Origin: Microscillaceae bacterium
Lineage (GTDB): Bacteria; Bacteroidota; Bacteroidia; Cytophagales; Microscillaceae
Length of the DNA stretch: 5,922 nucleotides
Assembly: GCA_003449595.1 (NCBI GenBank)
Contig: DMHB01000104.1
Coordinates: forward strand, 1-5,922
Reading direction: 5' to 3'
Part shown: piece by piece, positions 1 to 5,280 of the stretch
Numbering within the stretch: position 1 is the first letter of the stretch
How the letters are laid out: each line of letters opens with the position of its first letter
Position numbers and translations under genes: made by a program
Notes under the pieces: generated by a model
Told to the model about the DNA's origin: nothing
Databases searched by the model: none
The model's input: the letters and a program-made list of their open reading frames with translations, nothing else

Positions 1-20
1 TTTTAAACCAAAAATATAGT

Positions 21-242
21 ATGTACTGGACGTTAGAATTAGCTTCTTACTTAGAAGATGCCCCTTGGCCTGCTACCAAAGAAGAACTGATAGATTACGC
101 TATTCGTTCTGGAGCACCTTTAGAAGTAGTTGAAAATTTACAAAAGTTGGAAGATGACGGGCAACCTTATGAGAGCATTGAAGAAATTTGGCCTGATTAT
201 CCAACCAAGGAGGACTTCTTTTTTAATGAGGACGAGTACTGA
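21..242 (+). CDS. DUF2795 family small acidic protein
   Basis: A 73-residue protein of unknown function that I recognise as the DUF2795-type protein common in Bacteroidota. No biochemical role can be assigned. Seen in the sequence: it starts MYWTLELASYLEDAPWPATK, followed by a helical stretch with the phrase ELIDYAIRSGAP (about residues 22-33) and a very acidic, aromatic tail ending in DFFFNEDEY. It has no signal peptide and no membrane segment, so it is probably cytosolic. The ATG at 21 is the only start codon visible in this frame within the window, and only 20 AT-rich bases lie upstream with no Shine-Dalgarno sequence, so its promoter lies outside the window. It is transcribed towards ispD and is followed by a hairpin terminator at 278-305. 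Family membership is fairly sure; any function would be a guess. Confidence 0.85.
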   Translation: MYWTLELASYLEDAPWPATKEELIDYAIRSGAPLEVVENLQKLEDDGQPYESIEEIWPDYPTKEDFFFNEDEY

Positions 243-277
243 AGGCTTTGCTCGTTCATTGGTTAAACTTATAACAT

Positions 278-305
278 AGCAGTCTCATTTAGAGGCTGCT
301 TTTTT
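278..305 (+). terminator. Rho-independent terminator after the DUF2795 gene
   Basis: Bases 278-286 (AGCAGTCTC) pair with 292-300 (GAGGCTGCT) in a 9-pair stem with one G-T wobble and a 5-base loop ATTTA. A run of six T follows at 300-305 on the plus strand. This fits an intrinsic terminator for the plus-strand gene ending at 242. The hairpin spans the ispD stop codon (289-291) and its last codons. On the minus strand it is not followed by a T run, so it should act mainly in the plus direction. Confidence 0.75.
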
Positions 306-1002
306 GTTGATAAGCCCACAAAGCTTCGGCTACTACTAAATCTTCGGGGGTGGTGATTTTTATATTTTCGTAAGCACCCTCAAAAGTTGAAATAAACTTC
401 CCTAAAGCTTCCACCACACTGGCATCATCCGTAAAACTATCTTGAAAAGGCTGTTGATAGGCTTGGCGCAATAGCGCTAAATCGAATGTTTGAGGGGTTT
501 GTACCAAACAATACTGGCTGCGGTTGGTAGCTTTTGAGTAGGGAGGGGTTTCCCATTGTCGGATAGAATCTTTGAGGCTGACTACTGCAATGGCGGCTTG
601 GGTTTGTCGGGCTTCTTCAAAGCTGCGTGCAATAATGGCTTGAGTGATCAAAGGGCGCACGCCATCGTGGATGGCTACCAAGCCTTCTGCTGCCTGAATA
701 GCTGCTAATCCATTGCGTACTGATTCAAACCGCGTAGCCCCGCCTGCTACAACCCGATGTGGTATTGCAAAAGCATATTGGTTGCAGAGTGTTTCCCAAT
801 ACTTAATTTCAGTATCAGGTAATACCACTAATAGTTGCATAGCAGGGTCGAACGCATAGAAACGGCTAATACTGTGCATCAGGATAGGCTTGCCTGCCAA
901 TAGTAAAAATTGTTTGGCCAAGCTGCTTTGCATACGTGTACCGGTACCTCCGGCAACCAAAATGGCTATTTTCAATTGGTTGGAAATCGATGAAGCGCTC
1001 AT
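289..1002 (-). CDS. ispD: 2-C-methyl-D-erythritol 4-phosphate cytidylyltransferase (IspD)
   Basis: IspD joins CTP and 2-C-methyl-D-erythritol 4-phosphate to give CDP-methylerythritol, the third step of the MEP isoprenoid pathway, in the cytosol. The 237-residue length is normal. Visible motifs are the N-terminal nucleotide-binding loop VAGGTGTRM (residues 16-24) with R23 and K30 (AKQF), the HDGVRP motif (112-117) with D113 and R116, R161 followed by VQTPQTF (167-173), FTDDASV (190-196), and NIKITTPEDL (213-222) with the conserved lysine K215. The usual proline before KQF is alanine here (A29). The ATG at 1002 lies 18 bases after the stop of the upstream hydrolase gene, so both are probably in one operon with queA. 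Its 3' end overlaps the terminator of the convergent DUF2795 gene. Assignment is firm. Confidence 0.97.
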   Translation of the reverse strand: MSASSISNQLKIAILVAGGTGTRMQSSLAKQFLLLAGKPILMHSISRFYAFDPAMQLLVVLPDTEIKYWETLCNQYAFAIPHRVVAGGATRFESVRNGLAAIQAAEGLVAIHDGVRPLITQAIIARSFEEARQTQAAIAVVSLKDSIRQWETPPYSKATNRSQYCLVQTPQTFDLALLRQAYQQPFQDSFTDDASVVEALGKFISTFEGAYENIKITTPEDLVVAEALWAYQQKSSL

Positions 1003-1020
1003 AACTTGTGTGGGTCGGAT

Positions 1021-1974
1021 TCAGCTTTCTTTATCGTCTTCGATACCAATATGAATGAGCGCATCACCTTGGTTGATGACCGGCACATTGTTGACACAAA
1101 TAATATGGCCGGTAGCTGTTGCTTTGATGTCTAACTCAAAATCGCCAAAACCAAAGGGGTCTGTAATCATACCCAAGGTTTGGCCTTTGGTAACATTGCT
1201 GCCATTTTTTACAAAGCAGTGAAAAATACCCGAACTTTCGGCTCGAAGCCAAGTGGTATCTACAATCCGACGGGTAACGTGGCGTGCAGCCGGACTATTG
1301 GGCATCATACCCAAATGATACATCAGTCTGCGCGCCCCGTCCACTCCTTCACGAATGGCTTCTTCAGACAATCGTAAAGATTCACCCCCTTCATACACCA
1401 AAATAGATTTACCCAATTCGGCAGCCTCTAAGCGCAACGAATTTTCTCTAAAATCAGCATTGATGGTAAAAGGGGCTGCAAATGCCTCTGCCAGTTCTAA
1501 GTTTTTTTCGTTGTTAAACTTGCACCTGATTTGTGGAAAATTGTATTTGCTGGCGCCTCCTGTATGAAAATCAACCCCATAATCAATCAAAGGGATGATT
1601 TTTTTGATCAGCGTATGCGCCACTCGGCTCGCCAACGAGCCGCGTTCAGACCCCGGAAACGACCGGTTAATGTCTTTTCCATCGGGCACATCACGCGAGA
1701 AGTTGATAAACCCATAAATATTTAAAATCGGGATGCAAATCAGGTTGCCTTTTGATAGATTGGTGTAACCTTCGCGGAGAATTTGCCGGATGATTTCGAT
1801 ACCGTTGATTTCGTCGCCGTGCATCCCGGCTAAAAAAAGAATAGTAGGGCCTGGTTCAAGGGCACGCGAAACATAAACCGGAATATCAATCAACGTTCTG
1901 GTAGGAAGTCGTGCAATGTTGATGGTAAATTGCTTAGATTCTCCCGGTTTAATTTCAATGCCATCAATATTCAT
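1021..1974 (-). CDS. Succinylglutamate desuccinylase/aspartoacylase family zinc hydrolase (M14-like)
   Basis: A 317-residue zinc-dependent hydrolase of the AstE/AspA branch of the M14 carboxypeptidase fold. Visible motifs are AGMHGDEINGIE (residues 49-60), giving zinc ligands H52 and E55; DINRSFPG (101-108) with the substrate-binding N-R pair; the third zinc ligand H137 in DFHTGG; and VYEGGE (193-198) with the likely catalytic glutamate E195. The C-terminal part, from about residue 235 (LRAESSGIFH, KGQTLGMITDPFG, ATATGHII), reads like the small beta-barrel domain, similar to a biotinyl/lipoyl fold, usual in this subfamily. No signal peptide is seen, so it is likely cytosolic. Members of this family cleave N-acyl amino acids or related amides; the substrate here cannot be told. 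No arginine-catabolism genes flank it, which argues against AstE itself. It sits between queA (47-base gap) and ispD (18-base gap). The leader is AT-rich without a Shine-Dalgarno sequence. Confidence 0.88.
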   Translation of the reverse strand: MNIDGIEIKPGESKQFTINIARLPTRTLIDIPVYVSRALEPGPTILFLAGMHGDEINGIEIIRQILREGYTNLSKGNLICIPILNIYGFINFSRDVPDGKDINRSFPGSERGSLASRVAHTLIKKIIPLIDYGVDFHTGGASKYNFPQIRCKFNNEKNLELAEAFAAPFTINADFRENSLRLEAAELGKSILVYEGGESLRLSEEAIREGVDGARRLMYHLGMMPNSPAARHVTRRIVDTTWLRAESSGIFHCFVKNGSNVTKGQTLGMITDPFGFGDFELDIKATATGHIICVNNVPVINQGDALIHIGIEDDKES

Positions 1975-2021
1975 AAATAAGTAATATTTTTTGTAAAATA
2001 GCCTTTGCTGCCTCAGACCCT

Positions 2022-3074
2022 TTACAGGATGAGCATAGCATCTCCGTAGCTAAAAAATCGATATTTTTCCTTAATTGCCTCTTCGTAAGCCTTCATTGTC
2101 AGGTCATGACCTGCAAAAGCACAAGTAGTCATCAGCAGGGTTGATTCGGGCAAATGGAAGTTGGTAATCAACGAGGTTGAGATTTTAAATTCATAAGGTG
2201 CGAAGATGAACTTATCCGACCAAGCATCGGCTGGTTTCAAATGCCCATCTGCCGAAACCGAAGATACTAATGCCTTGAGGGAAGAAATGCCAACGGCGCA
2301 AACTTTTTTGCGCGCATCTTTGGCCTCGTTCACTGCTACGGCGGTGGGTTCGGGAATATAAAAGTTTTCTGAGTCGGCTTTGTGTTTGGTCAAATCTTCC
2401 ACATTGACACTTCGGAAAGTACCCAAGCCAACGTGCAAAGTAATGGGCACAATTTTGACACCTAAAATTTCTAATCTTTTGATCAATTGCTTGGTAAAGT
2501 GTAATCCGGCAGCGGGGGCGGCAACGGCTCCTACGTGTTCGGCAAAAATGGTTTGAAACCGTTCTTGGTCTTTCGGCTCGGCCTTGCGCTGGGTATAAAT
2601 GGGCTTGGGCAAAGGAGTTTCACCAAGTTTATCAATCAGACTATAAAAATCAACCTCCTCTTTGTCGTATAAAAAGCGAATGGTGCGGCCTCTGGAGGTT
2701 GTATTATCGATAACCTCGGCTACCAATTCACCGTCTCCAAAATATAGTTTGTTGCCAACACGAATTTTGCGGGCAGGATCTACCAGCACATCCCACAAAT
2801 GCAGATCGGTGTTCAACTCGCGCAATAGAAAAACCTCAATTTTGGCACCGGTTTTTTCTTTACTGCCAAATAACCGAGCAGGAAATACTTTGGTGTTGTT
2901 GATGATAAAAACATCATCTTCTTCAAAATAATCGATCACTTCTTTGAACATTTTATGCTCAATTTTGCCGGTTTGGCGGTGTACTACCATCAGGCGCGAT
3001 TCGTCGCGTTCTTTGGCTGGATGGAGTGCAATAAGATTGTCGGGGAGCTCAAATTTGAATTCGGATAGTTTCAT
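2022..3074 (-). CDS. queA: S-adenosylmethionine:tRNA ribosyltransferase-isomerase (QueA)
   Basis: QueA transfers and isomerises the ribose of S-adenosylmethionine onto preQ1 at position 34 of tRNAs with GUN anticodons, making epoxyqueuosine. It is the penultimate step of queuosine synthesis and is cytosolic. The 350-residue length is typical. Visible motifs are IALHPAKERDESRLMV (residues 15-30), FIINNTKVFPARLFG (56-70), WDVLVDPARKIRVGNKLYFG (94-113), GETPLP (151-156), VAAPAAGLHFT (184-194), TLHVGLGTF (212-220), LITNFHLPESTLLM (302-315) and the C-terminal RFFSYGDAMLIL. Two motifs differ from what I expect: APTAGLHF is APAAGLHF, and the VGTTSxRxLES-like stretch reads VGISSLKALVS (261-271). It is first in a minus-strand operon with the hydrolase and ispD. 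The start at 3074 matches the usual N-terminus MKLSEF. Confidence 0.96.
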   Translation of the reverse strand: MKLSEFKFELPDNLIALHPAKERDESRLMVVHRQTGKIEHKMFKEVIDYFEEDDVFIINNTKVFPARLFGSKEKTGAKIEVFLLRELNTDLHLWDVLVDPARKIRVGNKLYFGDGELVAEVIDNTTSRGRTIRFLYDKEEVDFYSLIDKLGETPLPKPIYTQRKAEPKDQERFQTIFAEHVGAVAAPAAGLHFTKQLIKRLEILGVKIVPITLHVGLGTFRSVNVEDLTKHKADSENFYIPEPTAVAVNEAKDARKKVCAVGISSLKALVSSVSADGHLKPADAWSDKFIFAPYEFKISTSLITNFHLPESTLLMTTCAFAGHDLTMKAYEEAIKEKYRFFSYGDAMLIL

Positions 3075-3143
3075 CGGCGTTAAATTACTGCTTTTTTTGG
3101 AGAATCAAACCAGTAACGATAAGGGTATTTAAAAATAAAAGCG

Positions 3144-3151
3144 CAAAATTA
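3144..3151 (-). promoter_or_regulatory. Possible -7 box for the queA operon
   Basis: Read on the minus strand this is TAATTTTG, an exact match to the Bacteroidota TAnnTTTG -7 element. It would start transcription roughly 60-65 bases before the queA ATG. I see no good TTTG -33 element at the usual distance, and AT-rich DNA gives such matches by chance, so support is moderate to low. Confidence 0.35.
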
Positions 3152-3174
3152 CATAATTTCTGACAAGTGTAATG

Positions 3175-3182
3175 TAAATTTG
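3175..3182 (+). promoter_or_regulatory. Possible -7 box for the permease gene
   Basis: TAAATTTG matches the Bacteroidota TAnnTTTG -7 element exactly. It lies 47 bases before the permease ATG at 3230, giving a leader of about 40 bases. Only a poor TTA stands where the -33 TTG would be (about 3149-3151), so the call rests on one half of the promoter plus its position in the divergent spacer. Confidence 0.38.
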
Positions 3183-3229
3183 TAAGGACTTTTACTATAC
3201 ATTTTCGAAAATAGCATACAACTCTTACG

Positions 3230-4483
3230 ATGTTAAAATTTTTTAGATTATTCTGGGAAAGCCTGCTTTTTGCAGCGCAAGCCCTACAGGCCAACTTATT
3301 GCGTACTACTTTATCGCTTTTGGGCGTTAGTGTGGGTATTTTCGCCATTGTGTCGGTATTCACCTTGGTCGATTCTTTGGAAAAATCATTGAAAGAAGAT
3401 TTGGCTTTTCTGGGGAACGATGTGCTTTACATCCAACGTTTTCCTTGGGGATTTGGTGGCAGTGAGTATGCTTGGTGGAAATATTTTCGCCGTCCTTACA
3501 ACACCATCAATGAATACAAGTCATTAGAAAGAAGCTTGCAAGAAGCCGAAGCCGTAGGGGTAATGGCCTACAAACGCGGGGTAACAGCCAAGTTTAAAAG
3601 CAACAGTATGAGCGCATTGCTTTTAGGTGGTATTTCTTACGACATCAATAAAATCAGAACCATTGACATCGAAAAAGGAAGATATTTCACACCTCAAGAA
3701 ATAGAAGATGGAAAAAATGCAGTCATCATTGGTGCCGATGTAGCGCAAGCCCTTTTCGGCGAAGCAGACCCCGTAGGAAATACCATTAAAGTAAAAGGCG
3801 AACGGTTTGTAATAATTGGAGTAATGAAGCGGGAAGGAGAAAATTTCTTTGGCGATACCTCCAACGACTTGCGGTTGTTTATTCCCTATAAAGTATTCGG
3901 TAAAATGTACGTAATTGGGCGAAGGGGTATAGAACCTATGATTTGCATCAAAGGAAAAGTAGATGACCCCGGTTTGCTCAAATTGGAAAGTGAGGTGCGG
4001 GGAACTTTGCGCACACGTCGTGGACTCAAGCCCTATGAAGAGGACAACTTTGCCATCAATCGGCCTGAATTAGCGCTCAATGCTATTTCTTCTTTGTTTG
4101 CAGTAGTCAGCATTGCAGGATGGGTCATTGGTAGTTTTTCCATCTTAGTGGGTGGATTTGGTATTGCCAATATTATGTTCGTTTCAGTAAAAGAGCGCAC
4201 CAACATCATTGGCATTCAAAAATCACTTGGCGCCAAAAATTATTTTATCCTGTTTCAATTTCTATTTGAAGCCGTTTTCCTAAGTCTAATAGGAGGAACC
4301 GTAGGAATTACTTTGGTATTTTTATTGACAATTATACCACAAGATTTTTTTGCCATTATTTTGTCCGCAAAAAATATTATCTTGGGCATTAGTGTAGCTT
4401 CGGTGGTTGGCATTATTTCAGGGGTTTTCCCGGCGTGGATAGCCTCCAAGCTCGACCCGGTGGAAGCAATACGAGCTAAATAA
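3230..4483 (+). CDS. MacB/FtsX-like ABC transporter permease
   Basis: A 417-residue inner-membrane permease of the MacB type. It has a first membrane helix at about 24-47, a large extracytoplasmic domain (about 48-285), and three further helices at about 287-317, 338-368 and 382-404. The cytoplasmic segment SVKERTNIIGIQKSLGAK (319-336) is the coupling helix expected to touch the ATPase, and the C-terminus LDPVEAIRAK is the usual family ending. MacB-type permeases transmit ATP hydrolysis to periplasmic movement in efflux, lipoprotein release or signalling rather than forming a classical channel; the substrate here is unknown. An aromatic stretch YAWWKYFRRP (80-89) follows TM1; I recall similar WWKY stretches in permeases of this phylum. 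No ATP-binding subunit lies in the window. The ATG at 3230 has no Shine-Dalgarno sequence. Only 34 bases separate its stop from the next gene and no terminator is seen, so read-through into the zapB-like gene is possible. Confidence 0.9.
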   Translation: MLKFFRLFWESLLFAAQALQANLLRTTLSLLGVSVGIFAIVSVFTLVDSLEKSLKEDLAFLGNDVLYIQRFPWGFGGSEYAWWKYFRRPYNTINEYKSLERSLQEAEAVGVMAYKRGVTAKFKSNSMSALLLGGISYDINKIRTIDIEKGRYFTPQEIEDGKNAVIIGADVAQALFGEADPVGNTIKVKGERFVIIGVMKREGENFFGDTSNDLRLFIPYKVFGKMYVIGRRGIEPMICIKGKVDDPGLLKLESEVRGTLRTRRGLKPYEEDNFAINRPELALNAISSLFAVVSIAGWVIGSFSILVGGFGIANIMFVSVKERTNIIGIQKSLGAKNYFILFQFLFEAVFLSLIGGTVGITLVFLLTIIPQDFFAIILSAKNIILGISVASVVGIISGVFPAWIASKLDPVEAIRAK

Positions 4484-4507
4484 AAGACAAGATTTAACTT
4501 ATTCATC

Positions 4508-4516
4508 AAAGAAAGG
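4508..4516 (+). promoter_or_regulatory. Purine-rich ribosome-binding stretch before the zapB-like gene
   Basis: AAAGAAAGG ends one base before the ATG at 4518. It is the only Shine-Dalgarno-like purine run I see before a gene in this window; the others have AT-rich leaders. The spacing is very short for a classical site, so it supports the start only weakly. Confidence 0.3.
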
Positions 4517-4517
4517 T

Positions 4518-4823
4518 ATGGCATTTTTGGATGATCATTTCATAGAAAAACTCAATACACTCGAAAGAAAAATTCACAGGATATTGGTCAAATGCAATAC
4601 CTTGCAGAAAGAGCACGACCGTTTGGTGGAAGAAAATATTGCTTTAAAAGAACAAGTCAAAAAACAACAGAGCCTTATTGAAAATTTGAAAAATCAAGAA
4701 AAATTTGCTAATATTGTTACTGCAATCACAAACGGAACGACAGACGATGTAGATGGGATGCGTAAAAAACTTGACGAATACATCGATGAAGTAAACAGGT
4801 GCATAGAACACCTGAACAAGTGA
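4518..4823 (+). CDS. Small coiled-coil protein, ZapB-like
   Basis: A 101-residue, mostly helical, charged protein. Residues about 7-62 show heptad-like spacing of L, I and V among K, E and Q (for example KLNTLERKIH and LVEENIALKEQVKKQQ), as expected of a coiled coil. A polar linker with NGTTDDVDG (72-80) follows, then a second helix, KKLDEYIDEVNRCIEHLNK (83-101). There is no signal peptide or membrane segment. The position directly before zapA, together with the short coiled coil, suggests a ZapB-type partner of ZapA at the FtsZ ring. This is inference from context, since coiled coils do not show homology well, and similar proteins have, as I recall, been misnamed as tRNA-synthetase fragments. 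The start at 4518 is supported by the purine-rich AAAGAAAGG just upstream. The gap to zapA is 53 bases. Confidence 0.78.
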   Translation: MAFLDDHFIEKLNTLERKIHRILVKCNTLQKEHDRLVEENIALKEQVKKQQSLIENLKNQEKFANIVTAITNGTTDDVDGMRKKLDEYIDEVNRCIEHLNK

Positions 4824-4876
4824 GGTTTTGGATAGCTCGATTGTTACAATATTGCCTAAGCATATAATTTTTACTT

Positions 4877-5179
4877 GTGGACGCACAACAACGCCTTTCT
4901 ATCAAAATAAAAATTGCAGAGCGAGAATACCCTATGCAGGTAGATCCCTCTACAGAAGCATTGTTGCGGGAAGCAGGTAAAAAGCTCAACGAAAAAATAT
5001 TGGCTTATCGCACCACTTTTCATATAGAAGATCGACAAGATTTACTTTCTATGGTGGCGTTCGACTGTATGGTTGAGTTATTAAATCAAGAAAAAAGCGG
5101 GCAAGATGTGCGCCTAAGTTTGCTAAAAAAGTTAGACCACTGGGACGAACTCCTCTCTCAAGCGCTTCAAATCGACTAA
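4877..5179 (+). CDS. zapA: Cell division protein ZapA, GTG start
   Basis: ZapA binds FtsZ and promotes bundling and stability of the cytokinetic ring in the cytosol. The 100-residue length fits the family. Seen: an N-terminal beta segment RLSIKIKIAEREYPMQVDPS (6-25) that matches the ZapA pattern of a short strand pair ending in the basic/acidic turn before helix 1, then REAGKKLNEKI (31-41), and a long C-terminal helix beginning near RQDLLSMVAFDCMVELL (53-69), the dimer and tetramer coiled coil. The start is GTG at 4877: the frame has a TAA stop at 4865, no other start lies between, and the next ATG (residue 20) would remove the conserved N-terminal strands. It follows the ZapB-like gene and precedes rny, a grouping I recall as common in Bacteroidota. 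Confidence 0.9.
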   Translation: MDAQQRLSIKIKIAEREYPMQVDPSTEALLREAGKKLNEKILAYRTTFHIEDRQDLLSMVAFDCMVELLNQEKSGQDVRLSLLKKLDHWDELLSQALQID

Positions 5180-5190
5180 TCCTCCTTCCT

Positions 5191-5213
5191 TGGATACTCA
5201 CCCGAAGTATCTA
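5191..5213 (+). other. Hairpin in the zapA-rny spacer
   Basis: GATACT (5193-5198) and AGTATC (5206-5211) pair perfectly around a 7-base loop. A G-T and a T-A pair extend the stem to 8 pairs (5191-5213). No T run follows immediately, so it is a poor intrinsic terminator. A second short pairing, CTTCC (5185-5189) with GGAAG (5248-5252), could enclose it. It may be part of a leader or of a small structured RNA; the evidence is limited to the base pairing. Confidence 0.4.
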
Positions 5214-5280
5214 TTCGTTACTTGTTTCTTTTGTGATTGTAGTTTTTGGAAGTTATTCACATTTAAACTATGATCAACAG

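Noticed and set aside
300..312. AAAAAAG run followed by a hairpin on the minus strand near the end of ispD, resembling a frameshift site
   Set aside because: The heptamer is not in the X XXY YYZ phase of the ispD frame, and the stop codon lies only four codons on. The pattern is explained by the plus-strand terminator.
938..947. GTACCGGTAC perfect palindrome
   Set aside because: It lies inside the codons for the nucleotide-binding loop of ispD and is explained by coding sequence.
1180..1725. Three plus-strand open frames opposite the hydrolase gene
   Set aside because: They overlap each other and lie antisense to a gene with intact catalytic motifs.
3085..3363. 92-codon minus-strand frame across the queA-permease spacer
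   Set aside because: It overlaps the start of the well-supported permease gene, has no recognisable domain, and would cover the spacer expected to hold both promoters.
4033..4524. Minus-strand open frames inside the permease gene
   Set aside because: Their composition reflects the antisense of membrane helices, and they have no motif or plausible start context.
4865..4872. TAATTTTT just before zapA as a -7 box
   Set aside because: The final G is missing, and it would lie only a few bases before the GTG start, leaving almost no leader.
5240..5248. TAGTTTTTG before rny as a -7 promoter box
   Set aside because: It is off by one base from TAnnTTTG, and the nearest TTG upstream (5222-5224) is too close, with about 15 bases between. 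Too weak to list.
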